In this document: one piece after another, positions 25,215 to 32,671 of the stretch
Position numbering within the stretch: the stretch's first letter is position 1
Layout: each line of letters opens with the position of its first letter
Source of the DNA: DATGSL01 sp964645585
GTDB taxonomy: Bacteria > Verrucomicrobiota > Verrucomicrobiia > Opitutales > T3Sed10-336
DNA length: 64,000 nt
Reading direction: 5' to 3'
Assembly (NCBI GenBank): GCA_964645585.1
Contig: CAZYAN010000006.1
Location: 42,223-106,222 of the forward strand
Position numbers and translations under genes: made by a program
Notes under the pieces: model-generated
What the model saw: only the letters and a program-made list of their open reading frames with translations
Told to the model about the DNA's origin: nothing
The model's database searches: none

Positions 25215-25556
25215 TTATGCGTTTGGGCTATCGGTGAGAATGATGCGAATGTGGCTGGTTCGCTTGTGGATGCGCTTCGCGGAACCGCGGGCGCCGGCAC
25301 GGAAGCGCTTAAGCGTCGGACCGGCTTCCACCAGGGCGCGGGAGACGATGAGGCTGTCGGACGAGAGATTGTTGTTGTTCTCGGCGTTAGCCACCGCGGA
25401 GTGCAGCGTCTTCGCGACCAGACGGGCGGACTTGCGAGGAATGAAGCGCAGCAAATCGAGCGCATCGGTCGCCGGGCGGCCCTGGATCTCTCGCGCTACC
25501 TCGCGGACCTTCTTCGGAGACATCCTCACGTATTTCGTTACAGCTTGAATTTCCAT
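25215..25556 (-). CDS. rplV: Ribosomal protein L22
   Basis: 113 residues. 'VRMSPKKVREVAREIQGRPATDALDLLRFIPRKSARLVAKTLHSAVANAENN' and the extended tunnel loop 'GPTLKRFRAGARGSAKRIHKRTSHIRIIL'. The tunnel beta-hairpin that carries macrolide-resistance changes is intact. It starts 13 nt after the inserted ORF rather than after rpsS. Confidence 0.97.
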   Translation of the reverse strand: MEIQAVTKYVRMSPKKVREVAREIQGRPATDALDLLRFIPRKSARLVAKTLHSAVANAENNNNLSSDSLIVSRALVEAGPTLKRFRAGARGSAKRIHKRTSHIRIILTDSPNA

Positions 25557-25569
25557 TGGAATCGAAATG

Positions 25570-26073
25570 TTAAAAGCGAATGACTTTCACCTGCACAGTG
25601 TGACCGGGCTCGATCACTTTTCCCTCTTCCAGCCCGAGAATCAGCGCCGCCGCACACGTGTCGCGAACGCCGGCTAACAAAATCTCCCCGACCAGCGTTC
25701 CCTGGTCCACCACTTCGCAAATCATCCCGTCGCGAAGCCCGGTATCAAATCCGCCGCGAACCAGTACAAGGTCCGCATGGCGGGCTTCGTACACTCCGTA
25801 AACGGAGCCGCGGTTGTCGGCGTAGAACGGTTCGAACAGAAACGGCGGAAGACTTGCGGGCGCCGCCGCCGAGTCAACAGCAGCCTCTGCCGGTTCCGCT
25901 TCGGCGGCCGTCCCGGACAGGGGCAGCGCAGCAGATGCTGCGATGGCCAGACCCGTCCTGATGAAACAAGAGCCCGCGAATCCGCCCACGCGCCGCCCGC
26001 GGCAATCGGCCTTCCGCTTGGAAGAGGCGCCGAATGCGCTTCGAGACGCGCGGTTCTTGCTCCTGTGGTTCAT
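25570..26073 (-). CDS. Predicted exported protein inserted in the S10 operon
   Basis: 167 residues, same strand as its neighbours, 40 nt after rpsS and 13 nt before rplV. The N-terminal 36 residues are very basic ('KNRASRSAFGASSKRKADCRGRR'). A hydrophobic stretch 'TGLAIAASAALPLSG' and 'TAAEAEPAEAA' follow, resembling a long signal peptide with Ala-rich cleavage region. Residues about 95-167 alternate beta strands and turns: 'ADLVLVRGGFDTGLRDGMICEVVDQGTLVGEILLAGVRDTCAAALI...IEPGHTVQVKVIRF'. This resembles the beta-barrel domains found at C-termini of FlgT-like or related envelope proteins ('G.D.GL..GM..EV'), a weak match by eye. Function unknown; normal spacing suggests expression with the ribosomal genes. 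Confidence 0.72.
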   Translation of the reverse strand: MNHRSKNRASRSAFGASSKRKADCRGRRVGGFAGSCFIRTGLAIAASAALPLSGTAAEAEPAEAAVDSAAAPASLPPFLFEPFYADNRGSVYGVYEARHADLVLVRGGFDTGLRDGMICEVVDQGTLVGEILLAGVRDTCAAALILGLEEGKVIEPGHTVQVKVIRF

Positions 26074-26113
26074 CGGTTTCTGTTTCGAATTCTTGAAGGA
26101 AAGTCCCTAACGG

Positions 26114-26383
26114 CTACTTCTTCGTATGAGAACCGTGTCCCTTAAAGGTGCGGGTCGGAGAAAACTCGCCGAGCTTGTGCCCGACCATGTTTTCTGTGAC
26201 GTAGACCGAGACGAAGGTCTTCCCGTTGTGAACGTTGAACGTGTGTCCGATAAAATCGGGCGTGATCGTCGAGCGGCGGGACCAAGTTTGAATCGGCTTT
26301 TTCGAGTTCTCACGATTGGCCGTGTCCACCTTGTCCTGCAGAGAGACGTCGACGAAGAATCCTTTTTTAATTGAACGTGCCAT
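26114..26383 (-). CDS. rpsS: Ribosomal protein S19
   Basis: 89 residues. 'MARSIKKGFFVDVSLQDKV', 'IKTWSRRSTI.PDFIGHTFNVHNGKTFVSVYVTENMVGHKLGEFSPTRTF'-type core, all conserved. It forms a head complex with S13. Canonically it is followed by rplV; here the exported ORF intervenes. Confidence 0.97.
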   Translation of the reverse strand: MARSIKKGFFVDVSLQDKVDTANRENSKKPIQTWSRRSTITPDFIGHTFNVHNGKTFVSVYVTENMVGHKLGEFSPTRTFKGHGSHTKK

Positions 26384-26392
26384 AGTAGCGGA

Positions 26393-27238
26393 TCAGCTTT
26401 TCATCTTCTTGCCGTTGCGACGGACCAGAATTGCGGAATTCGACGTTTTCGTCCGGCGCCGCGTCGGATAACCCTTGGCGAGCTGGCCCCACGGCGAAAC
26501 CGGGTGGCCGCCGCCGGAGGTCCGGCCTTCACCGCCGCCCATCGGATGGTCGACCGGGTTCATCGCAACACCGCGAACGCGCGGACGCTTCCCCTTCCAG
26601 CGGTTGCGCCCGGCTTTCCCGAGAGAAACGTTCTGGTGTTCGCTGTTGCCGACTTCGCCGATTGTGGCGCGGCAGCGCGAGTGTACCACGCGGATCTCGC
26701 CGCTCGGCATCTTCAAAATTGCCCGGTCGCCTTCGACACTGATCAACTGGGCGGAGGTGCCGGCTGAACGGCAAATCTGCGCGCCGCGCCCCGGAACCAG
26801 TTCAATCGCATGGACGCGGGTCGCCGGCGGCATCGAGCGCAGCGGCATCGCGTTCCCTTCATTGAAATCCGCCTTCTCCGCGCTGATCACCTTCGCCCCG
26901 GCCGACAAGCCGCGCGGCGCGAGAATATAGCGCTTTTCGCCATCGGCATAGGCCAGCAGAGCCAAGTTCGCCGAACGGTTCGGATCGTATTCAATCGCCT
27001 GAACCGTGGCTGGAACGTCGAGCTTGTCTCGCCGGAAGTCGACGATGCGGTAGCGACGTTTGTGGCCGCCGCCGCGGCGCCGTGTGGTCATCCGGCCGTA
27101 AACATTGCGGCCGCCGGTGCGCTTTTTCGGCTTCACCAATGCCTTAACCGGCGCGTTCGTGGTGGAAATCGCCTCATTCTTATTGGCGACATGATAGCGC
27201 TGCGTCGGCGTTAGCGGTCTGTGTTTCTTAAGAGCCAT
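26393..27238 (-). CDS. rplB: Ribosomal protein L2
   Basis: 281 residues. OB and SH3-like domains, then the peptidyl-transferase-proximal stretch 'GVAMNPVDHPMGGGEGRTSGGGHPVSPWGQ' with the conserved His. The N-terminus 'MALKKHRPLTPTQRYHVA' is regular. Between rplW and rpsS. Confidence 0.98.
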   Translation of the reverse strand: MALKKHRPLTPTQRYHVANKNEAISTTNAPVKALVKPKKRTGGRNVYGRMTTRRRGGGHKRRYRIVDFRRDKLDVPATVQAIEYDPNRSANLALLAYADGEKRYILAPRGLSAGAKVISAEKADFNEGNAMPLRSMPPATRVHAIELVPGRGAQICRSAGTSAQLISVEGDRAILKMPSGEIRVVHSRCRATIGEVGNSEHQNVSLGKAGRNRWKGKRPRVRGVAMNPVDHPMGGGEGRTSGGGHPVSPWGQLAKGYPTRRRTKTSNSAILVRRNGKKMKS

Positions 27239-27277
27239 CGGAAAATCCTTTCTCTACGCTGGTCTGAACCGTCACGG

Positions 27278-27565
27278 TCAAACGACTTCGATCTTGTCTC
27301 CCTCTTTCAACGTGACGATCGCCTTCTTCAAGCCGCTTTTCCTCCCGACCCGGCCGGTGCGGAGACTGCGTTTTTTGCGCGGCTTGATGTTGATCACATT
27401 GACGCGCGTCACGGTCACGTTGAACACCTTCTCGACCGCTTCACGAATCGAGTGCCGATTCGCGTCCGGGAAGACCTCAAACGTGTACTGTCCAAAATTC
27501 GAGGAAAGCTGGTTCGATTTCTCCGTCAGACGGAGATTTTTGATGACTTGATCAGGCGTTTTCAT
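27278..27565 (-). CDS. rplW: Ribosomal protein L23
   Basis: 95 residues: 'VIKNLRLTEKSNQLSSNFGQYTFEVFPDANRHSIREAVEKVFNVTVTRVNVINIKPRKKR'. It is the exit-tunnel docking site for trigger factor and SRP. Its ATG overlaps the rplD stop (ATGA at 27562-27565), indicating coupling. Confidence 0.97.
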   Translation of the reverse strand: MKTPDQVIKNLRLTEKSNQLSSNFGQYTFEVFPDANRHSIREAVEKVFNVTVTRVNVINIKPRKKRSLRTGRVGRKSGLKKAIVTLKEGDKIEVV

Positions 27566-28197
27566 TTGGTGCCTCCATTCAAACGCGCGCCAAGGCGCTC
27601 GAGGCCGCTGCGCGTAATCAAAATACTCCTGTAGCCCGCGAGGTTGAGGGTGTTGACGGTCGACGCTTCGAACAGATCAACCTCTTGAAGATTCCGGCAG
27701 GCGCGGCGCACGCTTTCGCTAATACCATCGTCGATCACCAGCACACGTCCCTTCGGCGCAATGTTTCGGATGATTCCATGCGCGAGCCGGGTTTTCGGTT
27801 CAGCGAGCTCCAGGCTTTCCAGCACGTGAATGTCGCCGTTGGAAGCGCGGTCAAAAAGGATTCGCCGCATTGCCAGAAGGCGAACCTTGCGGTTGATCTT
27901 CTTCGAAAAATCCCGCGGCTTGGGCCCGAATACGACACCGCCTCCAACCCAGAGCGGCGAGCGGTTGCTGCCGGCGCGGGCGTTTCCAGTCCCCTTCTGC
28001 CGCCACGGCTTTCTGCCGCCGCCGGAAACTTCCGCTCGCGTCTTCGTGCTAGCTGTACCTTGGCGCGCGTTTGCCTGGTGGGCAACGATCACCTCCTTGA
28101 CAGCCTGGAGTCCGCGTTTGCCTTCGAAAACCTCGATCTGGGAAAACTCGTCTTCTCCGCTCGCGGAACCGTCCTTGTTGTAAACTTTCAACTTCAT
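27562..28197 (-). CDS. rplD: Ribosomal protein L4
   Basis: 211 residues. 'MKLKVYNKDGSASGEDEF', the tunnel loop 'RQGTASTKTRAEVSGGGRKPWRQKGTGNARAGSNRSPLWVGGGVVFGPKPRDFS' and C-terminal globular part. In enterobacteria L4 also autoregulates the S10 operon; no leader homologous to that one was identified. Confidence 0.97.
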   Translation of the reverse strand: MKLKVYNKDGSASGEDEFSQIEVFEGKRGLQAVKEVIVAHQANARQGTASTKTRAEVSGGGRKPWRQKGTGNARAGSNRSPLWVGGGVVFGPKPRDFSKKINRKVRLLAMRRILFDRASNGDIHVLESLELAEPKTRLAHGIIRNIAPKGRVLVIDDGISESVRRACRNLQEVDLFEASTVNTLNLAGYRSILITRSGLERLGARLNGGTK

Positions 28198-28212
28198 GTC
28201 CCGAAAATCCCT

Positions 28213-28848
28213 TTACTTCTTTGCCTTCTTGGCGCTGCGAACAAGAACATAGTCTCCGTTCGCACCCGGGATGCTGCCGCGGACGAGCAACAGGTTCTTG
28301 TCCTCGACCACCTTCACAACGGACAGATTCTGAACCGTGCGGCGGCGCCCGCCCATGCGGCCCGGCATCTTCTTGTTCTTGAAAACGTGGCCCGGCGTCT
28401 GACGCTGGCCGATGGAACCGCCGCGGCGATGAAACATCGAACCGTGCGAAGCTGGCCCGCCGCTCATGCGGAAACGCTTCACGACGCCTTGGAAACCTTT
28501 TCCCTTGGTGACGCCGACCACGTCGATCATTTGCCCCTCACTGAAGAGCGAAACGGTCAAAATATCACCAGGCTTCTCGGCGGGAGGCTCACTGGCACGC
28601 ACCTCGCGCAGCTGGGATACCGTTTCGACACCGGCTTTCTTGAGGTGACCGACTTCCGCCTTGCTCAGCCGGCTTTCCTTTTGCGGAGAGAATCCGATCT
28701 GGACCGCGTTGTAACCGTCCTTCTCCTCCGTCTTCACCTGCACGACAGGACAGGGTCCGGCTTCGACCACCGTCACAGGAACGAGGCGGTTGTCGCCATC
28801 GTAAACCTGTGTCATGCCAAGTTTTCTGCCAAGTAATGTGTTGCTCAT
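28213..28848 (-). CDS. rplC: Ribosomal protein L3
   Basis: 211 residues. 'LLGRKLGMTQVYDGDNRLVPVTVVEAGPC', 'SLFSEGQMIDVVGVTKGKGFQGVVKRFRMSGGPASHGSMFHRRGGSIG' and 'KMPGRMGGRRRTVQNLSVVKV' are intact. The Gln methylated by PrmB is likely within 'GSIGQRQTPG'. It is preceded by an unusually long 141-nt structured spacer from rpsJ. Confidence 0.97.
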   Translation of the reverse strand: MSNTLLGRKLGMTQVYDGDNRLVPVTVVEAGPCPVVQVKTEEKDGYNAVQIGFSPQKESRLSKAEVGHLKKAGVETVSQLREVRASEPPAEKPGDILTVSLFSEGQMIDVVGVTKGKGFQGVVKRFRMSGGPASHGSMFHRRGGSIGQRQTPGHVFKNKKMPGRMGGRRRTVQNLSVVKVVEDKNLLLVRGSIPGANGDYVLVRSAKKAKK

Positions 28849-28989
28849 GATTCTAAGCGGTAGGTGGAGGCAGGTGCCTCCGATTACCGGTTGTGACCTA
28901 CTTTAGAAAAAAATTCGGGCTGAAGGTCATCTCGATCCCGGAGGGCCGGAAGACGCTTCAGCCGCGTCAGACTGTTCTCTGTTTCTCCG
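28849..28989 (-). promoter_or_regulatory. Structured rpsJ-rplC spacer, candidate cis-RNA
   Basis: A 141-nt intergenic stretch within the S10 operon. In the mRNA, GTAGGT (28896-28901, read on minus) pairs with ACCTAC (28860-28865) around an inner hairpin with a 6-bp stem (28866-28871 with 28876-28881) and 4-nt loop, ending 11 nt upstream of the rplC ATG. A second partial stem occurs around 28940-28965. Without a visible Shine-Dalgarno, the structure could control rplC initiation. An internal promoter is the alternative. Confidence 0.45.
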
Positions 28990-29298
28990 CTAGACGTTAA
29001 TCGTAATATCTACCCCCGCTGGAAGATTCAGCTTCTTCAGCTCGTCCACGGTTTGCGCTGTCGGCTCGATGATGTCGATCAACCTCTTGTGCGTGCGCAT
29101 TTCAAATGCGTCCATCGACTTCTTATCGACGTGCGGCGAGCGGTTGACAGTGTATTTCTCGATACGAATCGGAAGAGGCACGGGCCCCGAAACACGCGCG
29201 CCCGAGCGCTTGGCGGTCTCGACGATATCGTGCGCCGACTGATCGATAATTCGATAGTCGAAGCCCTTCAGTTTAATGCGAATTCGTTGATCCTTCAT
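28990..29298 (-). CDS. rpsJ: Ribosomal protein S10
   Basis: 102 residues, typical length. 'QRIRIKLKGFDYRIIDQSAHDIVETAKRSGARVSGPVPLPIRIEKYTVNRSPHVDKKSMDAFEMRTHKRLIDI'. It also serves as NusE in antitermination. It lies 24 nt after fusA with no tuf between. Confidence 0.98.
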   Translation of the reverse strand: MKDQRIRIKLKGFDYRIIDQSAHDIVETAKRSGARVSGPVPLPIRIEKYTVNRSPHVDKKSMDAFEMRTHKRLIDIIEPTAQTVDELKKLNLPAGVDITINV

Positions 29299-29322
29299 TG
29301 GTCGAAGTCGGTCGGAGGCAAA

Positions 29323-31485
29323 TTAGGTGCGGGCGGGCGCCCTGGTCGAGGTCTCGACGATTGTCGCGAGAATATTCGCCGGAACCTGTTCAAAGTGCGA
29401 CGGTTCCATCGAGTAACTCGCGCGTCCTTTACTGAGTGAACGCACGTCGGTGGAATAACCAAACATCGCTTCGAGCGGGACCAGAGCCGAAATGACGCAA
29501 GTCGCGCCCTTGGTCGACATGTTCTGAATACGGCCGCGGCGGCGGTTGAGGTCGCCCATGATATCCCCTTGATATTCATCAGGCGTCGATACTTCCACTT
29601 TCATGATCGGTTCAAGGAGGATAGAACCCGCCTTTTTCGTCACTTCACGGAAAGCGAAAATCCCGGCCATCTTAAACGCCATTTCCGATGAGTCGACTTC
29701 GTGATAACTTCCGTCGACAATGCGGACTTTAAAGTCGATCACCGGGTAGCCGGCGACGATACCATTATTGGCCGCCTCCATGATCCCCTCTATCGTCGGC
29801 TTGATAAACTCCTTCGGAATCGCTCCGCCGACGATTTCGCTGACGACTTCGATGCCTTTGCCGCGCTCATTCGGTTCGATCTTGATCACGGCGTGACCGT
29901 ATTGGCCCTTGCCGCCCGACTGCCGGACGAACTTGCCTTCGCCTTCGGCCGGCTTGGTGATGGTTTCGCGGTAAGCGATCTGCGGCTTCCCGGCATCGGC
30001 CTCGACCTTGAATTCCCGGAAAAGACGGTCGCGAATGATGTCGAGGTGAAGCTCGCCCATGCCGGCGATGATTGTCTGTCCGGTCTCCTGGTTGGTCGTG
30101 ACCTGGAATGTCGGATCCTCTTCCGCCAAGCGCGAAAGGCCGGTCGACATTTTCTCCTGGTCGGCCTTGGTCTTCGGTTCGATCGACATGGAGATAACCG
30201 GCTCTGGAAAAGTCGGCGGCTCGAGGCGCAAATCGAGATTCTGGGCGCAAAGCGTGTCCCCGGTGACGATATCCTTGAGCCCGATCACGGCACAGATGTC
30301 GCCAGCGTGGACAACATCGACATCGTCGCGCGCGTTCGATTTCATCACCATCAGGCGGCTGACGCGCTCAACCCGGCGTGTACGGGGATTGACCAAGGTG
30401 TCGCCCTTCTTGATTGTGCCCGCGTAGACACGGATAAAGACGAGTTTCCCGACGTACGGGTCGCTCCAAAGTTTAAACGCCAGCGCCGCCGGCTTTGCGT
30501 TGTCGTCGGACTGGATTTGCACCTCGGCGCCTTCGCTGTCGACGCCCTTGATCGCGGGGATGTCGAGCGGGGACGGCAGATAGTTGACGACGGCGTCGAG
30601 CAGGCGCTGGACGCCTTTATTCTTGAAGGCGGAACCGGGAATTACCCCGACGAAGTTGAGGGAAATTGTCGCCTTCCGGATCGCTGTTTTCAGTTCGTTC
30701 TCGGTCAGTTCCTCGCCGGCGAGATATTTTTCGGCAATCGCATCGTCGAAATCGGAAGCTGCTTCCACGAGCGCTTCCCGGTACTTTTCCGCCTGTTCCT
30801 TGAGCTCAGCGGGTATCTCGACGATATCGTATTTGACCCCGAGCGGGTCCGACTCGTCATACACATAGGCCTGCATCGTCACAAGGTCGACAAGGCCTTT
30901 GAAATTGTCTTCCGCCCCGATCGGCAGGTAGAGCGGATGGGCGTTGGCGCCGAGTTTGTTCCGCATGTCGTCAACCGCGCCGAGGAAGTCCGCGCCGGTG
31001 CGGTCCATCTTGTTGACGAACGCGATACGCGGCACCCGGTACTTGTCGGCTTGCCGCCATACTGTTTCCGATTGGGGCTGCACCCCGGCGACCGCGCAAA
31101 ATACCGCGACGGCGCCGTCGAGAACGCGCAGCGAACGCTCGACCTCCGCGGTGAAGTCAACGTGGCCGGGCGTGTCGATGATGTTGACACGATGCTTAAT
31201 GTCAGCGTACGGGCCAGTCACGTTCGTCCACGAACAAGAAATCGCGGCCGAGGTGATCGTGATGCCGCGCTCCCGCTCCTGCTCCATCCAGTCAGTCACC
31301 GCCGACCCCTCGTGCGTCTCGCCGATCTTGTGAACCACGCCGGTGTAGTACAGAATTCGCTCGGTCGTCGTGGTCTTGCCCGCGTCGATGTGCGCCGCAA
31401 TTCCAATGTTGCGGGTGAACTCCATCGGATACTCGCGATCCTTGGCGTTGGCGGGTGAAAGATTCTTTTTGTCTGCTACTGACAT
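29323..31485 (-). CDS. fusA: Translation elongation factor G
   Basis: 720 residues; GTPase that drives translocation. 'NIGIAAHIDAGKTTTTERILYYTG' (P-loop), 'RGITITSAA' (switch I), 'DTPGHVDF' (switch II), 'NKMDR' (G4). Domains II to V end in 'ILATIVETSTRAPART'. Annotated from ATG 31485, which gives about 20 residues more than usual before 'EFTRNIGI'; ATG 31425 ('MEFTRNIGI') would give the usual length and cannot be excluded. Single EF-G gene in the window, with no tuf following. Confidence 0.98.
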   Translation of the reverse strand: MSVADKKNLSPANAKDREYPMEFTRNIGIAAHIDAGKTTTTERILYYTGVVHKIGETHEGSAVTDWMEQERERGITITSAAISCSWTNVTGPYADIKHRVNIIDTPGHVDFTAEVERSLRVLDGAVAVFCAVAGVQPQSETVWRQADKYRVPRIAFVNKMDRTGADFLGAVDDMRNKLGANAHPLYLPIGAEDNFKGLVDLVTMQAYVYDESDPLGVKYDIVEIPAELKEQAEKYREALVEAASDFDDAIAEKYLAGEELTENELKTAIRKATISLNFVGVIPGSAFKNKGVQRLLDAVVNYLPSPLDIPAIKGVDSEGAEVQIQSDDNAKPAALAFKLWSDPYVGKLVFIRVYAGTIKKGDTLVNPRTRRVERVSRLMVMKSNARDDVDVVHAGDICAVIGLKDIVTGDTLCAQNLDLRLEPPTFPEPVISMSIEPKTKADQEKMSTGLSRLAEEDPTFQVTTNQETGQTIIAGMGELHLDIIRDRLFREFKVEADAGKPQIAYRETITKPAEGEGKFVRQSGGKGQYGHAVIKIEPNERGKGIEVVSEIVGGAIPKEFIKPTIEGIMEAANNGIVAGYPVIDFKVRIVDGSYHEVDSSEMAFKMAGIFAFREVTKKAGSILLEPIMKVEVSTPDEYQGDIMGDLNRRRGRIQNMSTKGATCVISALVPLEAMFGYSTDVRSLSKGRASYSMEPSHFEQVPANILATIVETSTRAPART

Positions 31486-31494
31486 AAAAACAAA

Positions 31495-31968
31495 TTACCA
31501 GCGAAGGTGGGCAAAGGCGCGGTTGGCCTGTGCCATCCGGTGTGTATCGTCCTTTTTCTTAACGACACTTCCGGTATTATTATAAGCATCAATGATTTCA
31601 AGCGCGAGCGCCTCACGCATCGACATGCCCCGGCGTTGCGCGGCTGCGGCCACCAGCCACCGAAACGCGAGACTCTGCTGCCGCTCGAACGAAATTTCGA
31701 CGGGGACCTGGTAGGTGGCGCCCCCGACCCGGCGGCTTTTCACTTCGAGACGCGGACGCACATTGTCCAGTGCGCCGGTCAAAAGGTCGACCGGATCGCC
31801 CTTCCCGATCTTTTCACTCACCCGCTCAAACGCTCCATACACGATCTTTTGCGCGATCGATTTCTTCCCCTCGCGCATGATAATGTTCACGAGATGGGAA
31901 ACGAGCGTGCTGTTGTACCGAGGATCGGGAGACGGTGTGCGTTTTTCAGCTCTGCGACGACGTGACAT
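31495..31968 (-). CDS. rpsG: Ribosomal protein S7
   Basis: 157 residues, 'MSRRRRAEKRTPSPDPRYNSTLVSHLVNIIMREGKKSIAQKIVYGAFERV', 'QVPVEISFERQQSLAFRWLVAAAAQRRG'. It is the assembly initiator of the 30S head. Its stop lies 9 nt before the fusA start. Confidence 0.98.
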   Translation of the reverse strand: MSRRRRAEKRTPSPDPRYNSTLVSHLVNIIMREGKKSIAQKIVYGAFERVSEKIGKGDPVDLLTGALDNVRPRLEVKSRRVGGATYQVPVEISFERQQSLAFRWLVAAAAQRRGMSMREALALEIIDAYNNTGSVVKKKDDTHRMAQANRAFAHLRW

Positions 31969-31981
31969 ACGGCAAAAAAGT

Positions 31982-32365
31982 TTACTTGGATTCCTTCTTC
32001 GGGCGCTTCACCCCGTATTTCGAACGGCTCCGGCGCCGTTTCTCGACGCCCATCGCATCGAGCGCCCCGCGAACGATATGATAACGAACCCCCGGCAAAT
32101 CCTTCACGCGGCCGCCACGCACCAGCACGATACTGTGCTCCTGAAGATTGTGACCTTCGTCGGGAATGTAGGAAATGACCTCCGTGCCGTTCGTCAGGCG
32201 GACCTTGGCTACCTTCCGAATGGCCGAGTTCGGCTTCTTCGGCGTGCGGGTCATCACCTGCACGCAGACGCCGCGCTTGAAAGGATTGCGTTCCAAGGCC
32301 GGAGACTTGGATTTGGCCTTCACTTCCTTGCGGCCTTTCCTGACTAGTTGATTGATCGTGGGCAT
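31982..32365 (-). CDS. rpsL: Ribosomal protein S12
   Basis: 127 residues from ATG 32365 ('MPTINQLVRKGRKEV'); upstream frame is unconserved. 'NPFKRGVCVQVMTRTPKKPNSAIRKVAKVRLTNG' contains the decoding-site Lys (K43-type) in 'TPKKPNS'. 'VLVRGGRVKDLPGVRYHIVRG' contains the second site and the Asp that is often methylthiolated. It heads the supercluster. Confidence 0.98.
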   Translation of the reverse strand: MPTINQLVRKGRKEVKAKSKSPALERNPFKRGVCVQVMTRTPKKPNSAIRKVAKVRLTNGTEVISYIPDEGHNLQEHSIVLVRGGRVKDLPGVRYHIVRGALDAMGVEKRRRSRSKYGVKRPKKESK

Positions 32366-32403
32366 GAAATGTCTGCGTTCGTTTAACTGGTGAAAAGGTG
32401 AGG

Positions 32404-32460
32404 AGCCTAGGCCGAAATAGAACCCCCGCAAGTCCTTTTTTTACTTTTTTCAAGTAAAAA
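32404..32460 (-). promoter_or_regulatory. Candidate str promoter with A/T-rich UP-like tract
   Basis: On the minus strand TTGCGG (32426-32431) is followed after 16 nt by TAGGCT (32404-32409), a plausible -35/-10 pair placing the start near 32397 and a leader of about 32 nt. Just upstream of the -35, 32432-32460 is almost all A/T, including a 9-bp A/T hairpin (32438-32446 with 32452-32460), as in UP elements of ribosomal promoters. The -10 match is modest. Confidence 0.45.
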
Positions 32461-32671
32461 TCGGCTTGCCCAGGCGGCTTAGCTCCTCCCGCGCCTGGAC
32501 CCGCTTTCAAGCGATCGGCTGGATCGCCGAGAGGGAATGACGGTTTCCTCCTAACCGGGCCCTTGGCAGCTGAAAAACAAGATACTGAATTCCGCGAAAC
32601 GCGAGCGGAATTTCGCCTTTTTCCTCATTTTTTTACCGGAACAGTACTCGGCACCCGGTTGCGGACTACGC
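32461..32671. other. Intergenic gap between str operon and GTPase gene
   Basis: The minus-strand gene at 32672-34132 ends here. An 8-bp inverted repeat (AATTCCGC 32588-32595 with GCGGAATT 32605-32612) could be its terminator, but on that strand no T-tract follows directly. Nothing else is recognisable. Confidence 0.4.

Noticed and set aside
25205..25465. 87-residue N-terminal extension of rpsC
   Set aside because: It is an out-of-frame reading through rplV; S3 starts at MGQKVNPIGF.
29701..31458. 585-codon open frame on the plus strand opposite fusA
   Set aside because: Exact antisense of a certain gene; composition is the reverse reading of EF-G and no domain is recognisable.
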